DNA of 64,000 nt from Alitta virens (Eukaryota; Annelida; Polychaeta; Phyllodocida; Nereididae). The notes beneath the pieces are model-generated. The model was not told the origin of the DNA. It was given only the letters and a program-made list of their open reading frames with translations, and did not search any database. The DNA is taken from NCBI GenBank assembly GCA_932294295.1, contig OW028581.1:18155162-18219161 (forward strand), in the 5' to 3' direction. Positions 46,901 through 57,149 of this stretch are shown in pieces. How positions within the stretch are numbered: the first letter of the stretch is position 1; every line of letters starts with the position of its first letter. The position numbers and the translations under genes are program-made.

Positions 46901-47924
46901 GTAGAGGCCTGAGAAGTTTTTGTAGCTTAGGTAGATACATTGACAGGTATGACACCTTGCCAATGAAGGCTTTGAGCTTTCTTTTAGTGTCCGGGATAGG
47001 CATTTTGATGATTGCCTCTGTCCGCTGGCGTAGTGGAGCAATGCATGGCCCGCCATTCTGGATGAGTAACTTGTGTCCCATGTATGTGACCTTATCCCTG
47101 AACAACTTAGCTTTGGCCGGCGAGATTTTAAGGCCATGTTTGCTAATGGCTGCTAGGATTACCTCTACATGCCGGAAGTGCTCTGCTTTTGTGCGGGAAA
47201 AAACGATCAGATCATCCATGATAGCTATACAAAATTCCTGCGCCTGGGCTTCGGAGAGGATTTCATTTATGTGAGTTTGAAAAACACTTGGCGATAAGGC
47301 CAAGCCCATCGGTAATTTGCGATATTTGAAACTTGCACCACCGTGGTACGAGGTTATACCACAATATTGGGAAGCCTTCGGCGTGAGCGACAGGCTGTGG
47401 TACGCTTCTTTGAGGTCCAAAACTGAAATCACGGTTGGCTGTGCATGGCCGATGGTTTGGAGGGCATCTCGCAACAATGGGAAGGGCAGATTTCGTTTTA
47501 TAATTTTCTGGTTAAGGAATCGAAAATCTGTGACTAGACGCTTAGCGTCTGTGTCCTTCTTGCGGATTAGCATGACTGGACTGGAGTACTGCGAGTGTCC
47601 TGGTGTCAATACTCCCATTTTGACTAGTTTCTGTAGCTCCTTGTCAATCAGTGGCTTCTCTGCCTGAGCCACTGTAAAAGGGCGTATGTAGAAGGGCGTT
47701 TTGTCATTTAATTCAAAGTCGACTTCCGTACCAGTGTCTCCGACTTCACCATGGAGACTGAAGGCGCCCTTGTACTTCTGCAAGAGCTCTTTCAAAGCGC
47801 CTTGTTCCGACGGATGGAGGACGCAATCGTCATAGGCAATGTCTCTGTCAATAATTTCTTTGTCATACATAGTTAAGCGTACATCACAATCCTCCAAATG
47901 AGGATACTGTTCCTTCTTTAATTG
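43944..47924 (-). CDS. pol: Pol: reverse transcriptase, RNase H, integrase
   Basis: Opens directly after the protease TGA, in the same frame; stop at 43944-43946. Residues are counted from 47897. RT has VLDLKEAYH (D161), KLPMGLALSPSVFQ and the catalytic AIMDD (226-229; the usual Y/F is I). RNase H: D379 (YCDTS), E418, D445. A Pro/Gln/Ala/Arg-rich linker of about 190 residues (505-695) separates RNase H from integrase, which is unusual. Integrase has a zinc finger H813, H820, C850, C853 and catalytic D883, D942, E977 (34 residues between the last two by my count). A GPY/F-like module (MDFVGPVVI) lies near 1115, and a tail of about 165 residues follows. All catalytic residues are present, so it looks active. 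Confidence 0.96.
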   Translation of the reverse strand, partial: QLKKEQYPHLEDCDVRLTMYDKEIIDRDIAYDDCVLHPSEQGALKELLQKYKGAFSLHGEVGDTGTEVDFELNDKTPFYIRPFTVAQAEKPLIDKELQKLVKMGVLTPGHSQYSSPVMLIRKKDTDAKRLVTDFRFLNQKIIKRNLPFPLLRDALQTIGHAQPTVISVLDLKEAYHSLSLTPKASQYCGITSYHGGASFKYRKLPMGLALSPSVFQTHINEILSEAQAQEFCIAIMDDLIVFSRTKAEHFRHVEVILAAISKHGLKISPAKAKLFRDKVTYMGHKLLIQNGGPCIAPLRQRTEAIIKMPIPDTKRKLKAFIGKVSYLSMYLPKLQKLLRPLHKIAAKSAQFIWDHETQQAYNYIIELLVKPPVLAMPNSTGLFRLYCDTSKIGVGAAIYQIQRGQERLIGYFSKALPRAAENYSITELEFTGLYISVHAFRHLLKSTTFEVYTDHSAIPQIMKAKTEPATQRIKRLLERLSTYSMKVGYRKGSTMIVADFLSRNPQLSNDDLDIAFVMTRAQARQQQPQSDAPVNPAEQMVTQPPPDPIELRPSAPASAGHTVPQAAATNAEPARPRGRPAKKSKQDDRHTAKTSKSVTPDRVSRNPVTIEIRSKSHGPVTRNRDSSNSLPKLTNNPSTTTFVRHAAAAAAHAVNTPPATLVECAVNQPQQQPSSIIYTDQIDSPKIAETHSLPPKYLYRDPSTLQLDKTVVEIRHLPKQKMLTEQLSKLQNLVNDCPALPFTKTELSKQQSQCIHFAHLYRYIAEGTLPFNRQEARNVMIQSESYIIIDSVLFKFSINDSDCKLLIALPQALVTQILHIYHDSLLACHQGVVRVAATIKQHFYFPRLHQQVNDYVKTCVTCQNRKSPPHEDRTYALNIPTSYAPFSKVYADLKTMPPSSEDHRYILTLVCNITRYVILVPLKNKDAASVAEAILQKCVFIYGPFSTLITDHGREFENQVTNYIFQALKINHHFVSVGNHQANKAERFIGTIANMLTSCLNENGRNWHLFCNAVAYGYNSFALPSLGNYSLYYLVHLRHPPTLFNVPTTDSIAPTYRDYVELLKTRLQKVGKTVLDLQYKLQHDQAVKQARRASTSTIYSAGMLVYLLAPTASALQTASKKIRMDFVGPVVIRSMVDSSHAILGTLEGQQLTGKFHVNRLKPAWVRTTSGPVNSLAKLKGIFKSKLGNQHDITTNDIAQIVDEAGNCTQDSRHTCNVTQDDNSRPISQFTKYAPGNSNLAADHQIPVKQVQTLLSLTPTKSGDYEITKARIKNGMLQVFITQNLTQGMWLSQDEHPSLSNLTEKLYEDNFRISGNVRTFVQQLLKH

Positions 47925-47933
47925 TCATAGCTG
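47919..47933 (-). promoter_or_regulatory. Candidate readthrough stop between protease and pol
   Basis: On the coding strand the sequence is CAG CTA TGA CAA TTA. The single TGA (47925-47927) is the only interruption between protease and pol, which share a frame. The six bases after it fit CARYYA, the consensus that makes the tobamovirus stop leaky. Confidence 0.7.
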
Positions 47934-48965
47934 CTGTCTGGTTAATTGATTTTGCATTGCTGTGCTGTCCCTGTTGGCTGGTTGATTGTCACTGTCTTTG
48001 TCTGTTAATTGCTGTGTTGTCGGTGTGCATAATTTCAATAGCCCTTGTTTGTCTACGGGCGTGTACACATTGGTTAGGTCGCTAAATGATAAAGTGGCAA
48101 ATGGCTTGTGTTTATACAATGTTGTGTTCCTGTTTGTGGGATTATGTATAATTACATTTGCTATGCACTTATTGAATTTGACAATCATCTGGGAACATGA
48201 ATACTGTGATGCAAATTTAGTTGTCTTAATGAGTGCCACGCTGTTTTTCAAGAAACTAGGAATATGTCCTTTGATTTGCGCAACGCTTGTGGCACCTGGT
48301 TTGATAGTGATGTCGTGGCAGACATGTAGATTGACAGAGGTAGATTTAAAATGCAATTGGTGTGTTCTAAAGTCCAATTTAGCGTCTAGTACTGCTAATG
48401 ACTCAGTTCCTAGTATAAGGCCTACACCTCCTAGGTTATCTACTGCTCTGACTTCAATGTTGAATGATTCACCGCCAATTGTTATTGGGACATCCATGGC
48501 GTAGCTGGTGTATATTTCCTGTCCATTGCCTACAGTAAACTTGAGCGGTGGGACATCTCTTTTTGTCAATTGGGACAAAAATGTGGATGCTTCTACTGTT
48601 CTGGCACATATTATTGACGAGGAAGCTCCTGAATCAATCAAAACTATCATTGCTTCTTTGCTAGGCAAGAAACCTTTGACCATGTTGTACTTGCTGAGCT
48701 GCAAGAGACACTGATTACTCTGTACTGATGAGGTGCTTTCATCTGATTCTGAAGCTGAGTCTGATGACTCATGATCAGATGTGTGAGTGACATGAAGAAG
48801 ATGATTAGATGATAAGGTGGTGGTTGTGGGATGATTGTGGTGAGATGAATGCTTGGATGATTCACATTCAATAACATTTTTTAATTTTGTGGGAGGATCA
48901 TTGGTGTTGGGGTGGCCAGGGAGTCTGGTGTCTGCAGCCTGGGCCCCTAATGAAAAGGTAATTGT
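47925..48965 (-). CDS. pro: Retroelement protease (pro frame)
   Basis: The frame opens after a stop at 48966-48968 and ends at the TGA at 47925-47927. No convincing ATG; it lies -1 relative to gag and overlaps its last codons, so it should be made as a Gag-Pro fusion. The aspartic protease active site is VLIDSGASS (D at 48633-48635), followed by TVGNGQEI and GLILGTESL, the usual flap and second-strand motifs. The first 85 codons are Ser/Asp/His-rich. The tail after the catalytic domain is longer than in most Gypsy proteases. Confidence 0.9.
   Translation of the reverse strand, partial: TITFSLGAQAADTRLPGHPNTNDPPTKLKNVIECESSKHSSHHNHPTTTTLSSNHLLHVTHTSDHESSDSASESDESTSSVQSNQCLLQLSKYNMVKGFLPSKEAMIVLIDSGASSSIICARTVEASTFLSQLTKRDVPPLKFTVGNGQEIYTSYAMDVPITIGGESFNIEVRAVDNLGGVGLILGTESLAVLDAKLDFRTHQLHFKSTSVNLHVCHDITIKPGATSVAQIKGHIPSFLKNSVALIKTTKFASQYSCSQMIVKFNKCIANVIIHNPTNRNTTLYKHKPFATLSFSDLTNVYTPVDKQGLLKLCTPTTQQLTDKDSDNQPANRDSTAMQNQLTRQQL
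48909..48961 (-). promoter_or_regulatory. Candidate -1 frameshift site, gag to pro
   Basis: The gag and pro frames overlap only between 48965 and 48947. In that window the coding strand reads TTA CCT TTT CAT TAG, with a TTTT slip site. Five bases later a stem can form: GGGG with CCCC and CCAGG with CCTGG (48938-48947 with 48909-48920), loop about 17. Confidence 0.65.
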
Positions 48966-50074
48966 TCAACATTTATGTGACCTTCTCTTATGGCCCTTTT
49001 CAGTTTAAAACAATCACCAAGTTCATGGCCGGTCTTATGACAAAATTGACATTGTCTTGGTCCGGGTGAGCTGGAGCGTCTGTCGTTGAAAGACACTGAC
49101 TTTCCGGCTGTTGTTCCGTCATTATCACGTCCATTGCGGGAGCTACTGTTGTCTCTGTTTCTAGAGTCATTGCTGTAGCGTCTGTCTCGTGAGTTGTCGT
49201 ACCTGTCTCGTCTGTCTCGTGAATTGTCATACCTGGAGTGTCTGTCTCTTGAATTATCGTATCTGTCGCGTCTGTCTCTTGATTGGTGTCTGTCTCGTCG
49301 GTTGTCTCTGTTGTTTTGTCCATATCGTCTGTCTCTAGACTGGGATCTGTCTGTCTGTCTGTATCTGTCTCTGCTTTGCGATCTGCCTCGCTGTGCGGAT
49401 GATGATCGTGAGTCTGACCTGTTCTGTCTGTCATTCTCTCTGTAATTACGGTAATTCTGTCTGGGCTGCTGGCTTTGGTTGCCCGCAAAGGATAGTAGTA
49501 ACGATTCCATCTGTGTTACTATGTCATTGTTGGGAGTCATTGCCATTACTGGTGCTGCCAGGGGTGCTGCTTCTGATAGCAATGCCTGTGCAGTTAGCAT
49601 GCAGTCGTCGAGTGTTGCATCTCTTTTGGCTCTGAGTGCTGATCTAATGTGACTCGGAAACCCATTAATGAATTTGAGCTGTACATGCTCTTGGTCTGTT
49701 ATCTTAGCTCTCGCGGCTGTAGAGCGGACCCTGTTACGATATGAATTTAGGGGCTCCCCTGGGACATACGCAAGGTCTGAAAATGCGCTTAAGCGTTCTT
49801 CACGCGTGGTGGCCCTCCCAAATGTAGACTTAAAATTCTTCTCAAGAGCATTCAGATCTGTGAATAGTGCTGTATTGTCATCGTACCAAATACGGGGCTC
49901 ATCACCCAGTGTAAAAATGAATTCTTTGACAGCATCTTCATTGGAGATGTTCTGATAAGTTACATAATCTTTAAACAATAGCCAATGCACTGTGGCTTTC
50001 TGGCCATTTTTAGCTTCAAAGCGGCCCGGAAAGTATTTAGAAGCCTTACAACAAGCTTGATTTGCTTGCTCCAT
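48947..50074 (-). CDS. gag: Gag (capsid and nucleocapsid)
   Basis: 375 codons from ATG (50072-50074) to TAG (48947-48949). The first 190 or so residues fit a Ty3/Gypsy capsid (VKEFIFTLGDEPRIWYDD, then LEKNFKSTFG). Residues about 225-330 are a run of Arg/Asp/Ser/Tyr repeats (RDRYDNSRDR type) encoded by short tandem DNA repeats around 49150-49390. A CCHC zinc knuckle, CQFCHKTGHELGDC, lies near 342-355. Insect errantiviruses usually lack this knuckle, so its presence with an env gene is notable. Confidence 0.95.
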   Translation of the reverse strand: MEQANQACCKASKYFPGRFEAKNGQKATVHWLLFKDYVTYQNISNEDAVKEFIFTLGDEPRIWYDDNTALFTDLNALEKNFKSTFGRATTREERLSAFSDLAYVPGEPLNSYRNRVRSTAARAKITDQEHVQLKFINGFPSHIRSALRAKRDATLDDCMLTAQALLSEAAPLAAPVMAMTPNNDIVTQMESLLLSFAGNQSQQPRQNYRNYRENDRQNRSDSRSSSAQRGRSQSRDRYRQTDRSQSRDRRYGQNNRDNRRDRHQSRDRRDRYDNSRDRHSRYDNSRDRRDRYDNSRDRRYSNDSRNRDNSSSRNGRDNDGTTAGKSVSFNDRRSSSPGPRQCQFCHKTGHELGDCFKLKRAIREGHINVEQLPFH

Positions 50075-50298
50075 TTCAGATTTCTAATTTTAGATTTTCG
50101 TTATGCAAAAGTATTTTGAGAGATAGAACAGTATTTGTTAATGCAAGAGAGATATTTGAACCACACTATAGACGCAACAAACTGAAAACTGATATCAATA
50201 TAGATAAATGTCACTATACCTTTCTGATTAATGTCAGCATGAAGTTAATGTTGCTGTGCACTTTTGTATATTTCCAGTGCTGTAATTCCAGTGTTTTA

Positions 50299-50318
50299 AA
50301 ATGAGCCACTTTCCACCA
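50299..50318 (-). promoter_or_regulatory. Primer-binding site
   Basis: Directly after the 5' LTR the element strand reads TGGTGGAAAGTGGCTC, the complement of a tRNA ending ..CCACTTTCCACCA. The TGG start at zero spacing is canonical. I could not assign the tRNA. Confidence 0.75.
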
Positions 50319-50754
50319 TGTTGTGTATTATAGTTGAGGAATAACTCTTAACACAGAGTATAGCTTGGCATAGAAAGGGTGGCTTTTAATCCAACATATA
50401 AACAAGGTATATGCAATGTATAGATACAAGTATCAGGTTCAGCTACAGCTGGTCAACTAACTAAACTTAAGGTTGCACAAGTATTTCAAAGCCCCTTTTT
50501 CCAGGGGTCAGTTTGCTATTGGTTCTCTCTACTCCAGTGCACATATACATGGCCTGTTCTTATTGGCTTGTGCCTTGGGGTGGACAGTGGTCACTACCCT
50601 TTTTCTGGTTCACCTATCTTTGTTTAAGTTTTAGACTTTAAATGCCTTAAAGCAGGCTTGCTTAAAGTTCTTATTACTGAACTCTTAAGTCATAGTTCAG
50701 TAATACATAATAGATTGACATTTTGTTACATTAATACATTTTGACTATATGACA
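50319..50754 (-). repeat. 5' LTR of the retroelement
   Basis: 436 bp; by eye identical to 40048-40483. The promoter should lie here; the CCAAT boxes are as in the 3' LTR. Confidence 0.97.
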
Positions 50755-50901
50755 ATAAGATCAAAAATATCACAATGACCAATTGCTTATACCCCTAATT
50801 AAATGTGGCAAAACCTTAAAAGAATTCATAAGCATTTGAGTAACACAGAGCTATCCTAAAATAGGAGATGCTTAGTGCAAGTTTTTAGGCCGCACCCTGT
50901 A

Positions 50902-52200
50902 GTCCATTAGTAACTCAATCTGAATAGGCCTATGTAATATTGTAATACACACTGGTGGGAAAACAAAATATTGATACCACTTTGCTGGCACTGCACCACC
51001 CCCTCTCACTTTTAGGAAGTGTTATATTTTTATGTAATGCACTATTTACTTACCAAAGTGGAAAGATATTTTTGAGGCCTAACGTCTTCAAGTTTTGGCC
51101 TGCCGACCATTTCTCAACTATCTCAGTCAAGCACTGCGTTTGCGCTCGAATGAAACTGGGTCAACCAGACTACTCCAGAATATACTCAGAGACACACTTA
51201 GGTTGGTCCCGATATGTTGTGTCAGAGAAATGAATGCTTGGCTCAACTACATAGTTTGTAAACTATATAAAAGTATAAAAGTGTGTGTACTAGTGTCAGA
51301 TGAGGTCAATACACTAAAATTACACTAAAAATTGCTAAATGATGCCTGCCCTTTGAAGTTTCAAACCCTACCTACATAACCAATTAGTCTGTGCCTAATG
51401 GTTGATATGCTGTAACCACTATTATTTCACAAATGAAGGAAGAAATAATGCAACAAAGTTAATTTAATTTAACTCTTTGCCAATGTTAACCCAATGTACT
51501 TTAGTTATTTGGGTGATGGCACACACTGTACATTACCAATAACAACCATATAGTATGGAAGACTCCGGTTGTGTAGTGTGTATATGAATAAGGTTTGTTC
51601 AAGCTGATGAGTTATTCTGTGGGTGAGGTTATATAGGAGATCACTGGACAAAGGCCAGAGCTCTGGACAAAGGGCAGCTGGCATGAGCATGATGAGTGAC
51701 CAGATCCAAACAAAGGATACTGGATCAATACAGACCACTGCGCCAGTGAAGCTGACCAGTTGGTCTATTGTTTAGGGTTATGTAATACAGCAGATGCAGC
51801 TGCTGTGTTTGACTACATTACATACCAAATGAAGAGACAAAGGAAATCCTTTGTCTGGGCATATATCTAAATCTATATCTATAACATTATTATTAAGTAT
51901 AATAATAATAGTAATAATAGTAATATTAAGCATTTAACGATAACTATAACATGACACCATGGAAGAAACTTATCAAAAAATATAAGAAATTATCAACTTG
52001 TTGCAGAAAATAGTCCATAAATGGTGCTAAATAATTAATTATTTGAAGCATACTTTGTGCTAATCCACGTTTATTTGAATAAACTTGTTTCTATGGGTCA
52101 TTGAAAATCATGTTTACAAGTACATAGCAACAAAAGTGCCGTAGGAGCGTTAGCGTTGTATAATGCATGCAAAGATACTTAGCTCATATCAAATATTAAT
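50902..52200. other. Upstream region of left signal-peptide exon
   Basis: 50902-51480 matches 56496-57130. 51500-51830 is present only here. No coding exon recognised. Confidence 0.6.
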
Positions 52201-52244
52201 TTCAGAAAATAAAGGTCCACAACAGACATCAGAATCCCAACGAG

Positions 52245-52299
52245 ATGAAGGTGTTAGCATGCTGCTGGATTTTGCTGCTCGTCAAAGCATCTTGCACTG
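52245..52299 (+). CDS. Signal-peptide exon, left copy
   Basis: ATG at 52245; MKVLACCWILLLVKASCT plus one base G, donor GTAAGT at 52300. The same 55-base length and phase-1 end as exon 1 at 26448. The flanks (from TTCAGAAAATAAAG to the intron) match 58541-58700 closely. No SRCR or other downstream exon follows before the right copy, so it is an orphaned duplicate, an alternative first exon, or the start of a gene whose next exon lies beyond 64 kb. Confidence 0.7.
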
Positions 52300-54180
52300 G
52301 TAAGTTCTCTTCAAATGTAAATCTATCCATTTTCGTTCAGACTCCGTCATAATGTTTTGTACAAAAGGGAAGATTTATCATTTCAATGTGTAATCTTCTG
52401 CATATCTTTACTGCAATCTATGGACAAAAGCTATAGGGCTAGCGTCGTTAAAATCAATGTGGTTCCTATGGAAACTAAGGAAAGGCATATTAAAGCCAAA
52501 TCCAAACCAAAATCGAAGTATTTAAGAGTCGGGAAAACTTATGGCCATGGCTGTATATAACACAAACATACATTTTACATCCCAAAACCCCCCTTTTTTT
52601 TGTCAGAGAACGAGTATTCATTTGAAAATGTATTGTAGTTGGGTCATTGGTTGGATGTGATTCAACCAAACGTATGAATATTAGTTGATTTTTTGTTCTG
52701 AATAACTTCGTAGGTTTTGGATTACACAAAGCAACAGCCAGCAGTAATTCATTTGCTAATTTGTAGAAGTTGCATTTGTTTGAAAAACAACGTTTTGCCG
52801 TTTTTGTCATAACCAGAACAGGCAAAAAAAATTCATGTGAAGAATTACTAAAATAGAATTTAAACGATAAAATTGTTCACAGCATATCCTAATAATAAGT
52901 TCTAAGTCACCAAAAAGCCTCATCAATAAGAACAAAAAATATTGACCATCTTGTGAAAATTCTCACTTCACAAAGATTTACTTTAATATATATACATAAT
53001 ATGTATAATAATACAGTACTTTTACAGAAAGATAATAATACTAAAAGTGTTGAGCTAACAGTCTATATTAAATGTTGTAACTATGTATTTTACAGCAAGT
53101 TGGTCCCGGTTGTGACTAGTAATTTAATGTGTGACACGTTTATAGTGCTACTGTAGATGACTATATATGATTGGAAAGACAAATGTTATGTGAATTTAGG
53201 CATTATAAAAATAATTATTGAAAAGTAAATAATTGTCAAAATTTTTCATGGTTTTAGTAATGATATTGTATTTTGGTAATGACGACAAAAATTATTTGCT
53301 AAGATTTAATGAAAAATCTTTCACCTGGTTATGTTTTCAGAACAAATTTATTTGACAGAGAATATAAAAATATACAAGAATAGGAGGGCACTTCTAAGAC
53401 AGCCATGCTTTCGCTGACAAAGGGCCCCCCTTACAACAGTGTATACAATAAATCAATTAGAATTTAATTGAGCTTTAACTTAAAACTCACCAGGTACAAC
53501 TGACGTTTATATAATAGATACATTAGAAGACATGCTTTTGATGGAGGAATGACATTTATCAATCTGAAGCAAATCTTTGATTATGAAAAAGTTTGTATTG
53601 TATTCAACCTGTAAGGTCCATTTATTAGGATTTATTATGAAATTAAGGATATAAAAATAACTGGAATTGCAGTAAATGCACTGATCTTGGATTTAGTAGA
53701 TGACATTCACATGCTGTATTGGTGAGCATTTTCTTTCAGTTGATCTTTGATATAATTGAAAGACATTCACATACTATATTTGCATAGCATTTTCTTTAAG
53801 TTGATCAAACAGTGCATTCACACAGTACTTCTTGTACAGACAGTCACTTTGATATAACATAAATAGCAATAAGTTTTGACTCTTAGAAACAATAATTAAT
53901 GCGTTCTACTAGTTAAAAGATATAGCTTGGAGAGGAGAAGTTTGTAATAAATTTCAACTATAGACATTAAAGGCCAGAAATGAAAGCAGAATCCCGAAGG
54001 AACCAATAGTGACAAAAGGACATACAAAAAGGAGGGAAGAAAGAAGAATCTCAAGAGTGACCCTGATAGACTACAAAAGGGAAATTTTACAATATGAGGC
54101 ACAGAGAGTAATAGTCGGGTGTTCAATTAATGCAAGTAAGACTTTCTTATGGCGATCTCTGACAAATGTAATAGTTATGA
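52300..54180. other. Presumed first intron / spacer
   Basis: AT-rich. 53340-53450 is a third R3 LINE 3' end (GGGCACTTCTAAGACAGCCATG). 53131-53200 matches 58880-58950 in the right module. No exon seen. Confidence 0.5.
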
Positions 54181-54189
54181 ATCATACAG

Positions 54190-55640
54190 GTAAGTGAATA
54201 TTGACTAATAAAATGTTTTTTGACATATAGTATTTAGAACCCGGTAGACTATGAGTGCTAATTTTATTGATTATTACATCACTGGCATTATTAAATATAA
54301 ATGGAATTCTGTACCTCACGCTATTTTTCATGAAACTGTGTTTAATTCTTGGCAATTGAAATCTATGGGACCCACTAGTATTATAACTATGTGTAAAAGA
54401 ATGTCTGTTAAACATGGAGTAGAAATATGTCGGTAACTTTTTCTTTTCAAATTTATAGCAAAAGACAAGTTCATGCAGCACTCTAATATCTGATAATTTT
54501 AACAAAGACATGTTCTTAAATAGCGGTTAAGTACAGGCATTATACTTAGCACAGTTTATTATTCTATGTAGCTTTCTTTGTAGTCTTTCCAACTTGACTG
54601 TCCTGCATCCCAAGAGTTGTATGCCATAGTTAAGATGAGATGATACAAGAGAGTTGTATAATGTTAGCAAAGGTTGATTTAGTTAGAAAATTTTAAAGTT
54701 TATTCAGTAATTGAGAAATTTTCTTACTAAACATATTAGTATGCTCATTCCAGTTTAAGTGTCTATCCAAGACAATGCTTAGATAATTAAAGGAGTCCAC
54801 ATACTGAATTTCCTGTTGATTTATGATAATTTTAGGTGGAGTAACACTTCTTCTATTTGTATGAAATACCATTGCTGTCGTTTTATTGATATTTAACGAG
54901 AATATTTTTAGATTTAATCATAAATGAATACTATTTAATTCAAAATTTACGTTTCTTCAATTTGAGCTTTTACCTCACCAAAATAACTTATACAAGCACC
55001 AAGGGTTGTATCGTCGGTTTAAATGATTGGTCGAAAGGATATCATTGATATAGATTAGAAATAGCAAGGGTCCCAGAATCGATCCTCAAGGAACCCCTAT
55101 ATTGATTGTCATATAATTGGATTTAATGTCACTAAAATTTACATATTGCTTTCGGCAACTTAAATAACTTTCCATTAATGAATAAAAACTTTCATGAAAA
55201 CCGTAGTATTTTAATTTGTATAATACAATTTCATGATTTAGGCAATCAAATGCCTTTGAAAGGTCTAAAAATATATTCAATGGAATTTCATTATTATCCA
55301 TTTGACAAGTTATTTGATCTATAACTTCAAGAGTTGCCAGTTCTTTAGAATGAAACCCATATTGGCTATTATACATAAGATTAAAACTATTAAAATGATA
55401 TAAAATTTGCATGTGCATAATTCTTTCAATTACTTTAGATATAATTGGGTGGAGTAATGAAATAGACCGATAATTATCAAATAAATAATCTTCATTCTTT
55501 TTGTGAAGAGGAACAACTTTTGCTAGTTTTAATTTCTCAGGAAATATATCTCTGATGAATGATTGATTAATTATTATAGTAACACATTCTGTTATTTCAT
55601 CTTTAATAACTTTCAACAATTAATTAGATATACCAACAAA
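54190..55640 (-). mobile_element. LINE with RT domain, 5'-truncated
   Basis: 55086-55619 keeps a continuous RT stretch: KLKLAKVVPLHKK, DNYRSISLLHPIISKVIER, FLDLSKAFDCLNHEIVLYKL and the start of IGVPQGS. The part after it, including the expected YADD block, is degraded. The C-terminal part is visible at 54182-54511 (RVLHELVFCYKF). CR1/Jockey-like. It is absent from the right module, so it inserted after the duplication. Confidence 0.85.
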
Positions 55641-57149
55641 TCCGCTATTGGTTTTAGGCTTCTGTAAAAAGCCTGCATATCTAGAAGTTTGTACAATCAT
55701 TTTAAAGTACACATGACAAGTCATCACCATAACAGCACATCATTACCGAATGTTATGGTAACATTACAAATGATTTTGCTGAGTGGCAAAGTTAGCTGTC
55801 AATTAACCATTTGGTAATGACACCTGAAAATTAAAAGGTGTAAAATAACACTTCCTTGATATTTTTGTGGCCTTGCAGCTAACACATGTCAGACTGCTAC
55901 GACGTAGTTCAGAATAAAACATGACTTCTTTTTTTTTTAATTTGAGGATGTTATGGTAATGACTTAAAAGTGTGGGACACACCTTTAATCATATTTTGTG
56001 CAAACAATTTTCTGCTATAATTTAAACAACCACTCTTTTGTAAGAGCTATTTGGTACCATTTCTATGCCAAAATTTGATCAATTTTTCACAGATTAAGAC
56101 ATTAGTTAAGCAAGTTAGAACTGCTGACCCTCAGTAGTGGGACAATAAAGCTGTCACAGCATTATTGAGATGTCTAAACAGAAGTGGTAAAGCGCATAGA
56201 TGGCTCATATTACTTTAAAGTTAGTGTCTTCTTGATAAATTAGAATGTGTGAAAGAAACAAAAAAGCTACAAATGGATCCTGTCTCTGCTAATTAAGTCA
56301 CCTGAATAAAAAAGGACTTTTCCAGTAGAATGACCCATTCATTGCACTTCTAGTGTATGGAAAAATAAAAAGAGACTAGTAAATAATCTGATTGTTTAAA
56401 TTCACAGAATCAGGACTTCACATTATTATTCCCAACTTCAAAAACATGACTCTAACTCTACACCAACTAGTCAAAGCATAGATTTTTATCTAGTCCATTA
56501 CTAACTCATTCTGAAGAGGTCTAGGTAATAATGTAATACACACTGGTGGGAAAACACAATATTGACACCACTTTGCTGGCTCTGCACCTCCCCTCTCACT
56601 TTTAGGAAGTGTTATATTTCTATGTAATGCACTATTTACTTACCAAAGTGGAAAGATATTTTTGAGGCCTAACGTCTTCAAGTTTTGGCCTGCCGACTCT
56701 ATCTCAACTAGACCAAGTTTCAGTCGAGCACTGCGTTTGCGCTCGAATGAAACTGGGTCAACCAGACTCATCCAGAATATACTCAGAGACACACTTAGGT
56801 TGGCCCCGATATGTTGTGTCAGAGAAATGAATGCTCAATGTTGGCCAAACTACAGTTTGTTCACTGTATAAAAGTATAGAAGTATGTGTACTAGTGTCAG
56901 TTGGGGTCAATAAAACTAAAATGACAGTAAAAATTGCTAAATGATGCCTGCCTTTTGAGGATTCAAAACCACACCCTACCTACATAACCAATTCTTCTGT
57001 GCCTAATGGTTCATATGCTGTAACCACTATTAATTCACATATGAAGGAAGAAATAATGCAACAAAGTTAATTTATTCAACCCTTTGCCAATTTTGACCCA
57101 ATGTACTTTTAGTAGTTATTTGGGTGATGGCACAATAAATGACTGCACA

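Larger units (their letters stand above)
40048..50754 (-). mobile_element. Env-bearing Ty3/Gypsy-type LTR retroelement, complete
   Basis: 10,707 bp, read on the minus strand: 5' LTR 50319-50754, primer-binding site, gag, protease, pol, a 1.25-kb spacer, env, a repeat-rich 3' region, 3' LTR 40048-40483. LTRs start TG, end CA, are both 436 bp and appear identical. Flanked by the 4-bp duplication ATAA at 40044-40047 and 50755-50758, confirmed against copy 1 of the host element (ACAA at 19391-19394). Domain order protease-RT-RNase H-integrase marks the Ty3/Gypsy lineage. With env it has a retrovirus-like layout, as in errantiviruses. The near-perfect state implies very recent insertion. Confidence 0.97.
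39250..50899. mobile_element. Mariner-like element copy 2, host of the LTR element
   Basis: Left end CAAGGTGCGGCATAAAAACT, right end the inverted CAGGGTGCGGCCTAAAAACT, flanked by TA at 39248-39249 and 50900-50901. The empty site is preserved at about 56494 (TTATCTAGTCCATT). Removing 40048-50754 and one ATAA leaves 939 bp, the same length as copy 1. Confidence 0.92.
39083..56330. repeat. Tandem duplication, left module
   Basis: 39083-39249 plus 50902 onward matches 56337 onward in the same order. It includes the blocks at 50902-51500, the signal-peptide exon at 52245, 53131-53200 and 55700-55830, and ends with the 56263-56320 block. Insertions (mariner-like with LTR element, and a LINE at 54190-55640) enlarge it from about 3 kb. 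Confidence 0.85.

Noticed and set aside
48936..48949. Readthrough of the gag TAG (followed by GGG) as the route to pro
   Set aside because: Continuing in the gag frame meets a TAA after about 20 codons and is the wrong frame for protease.
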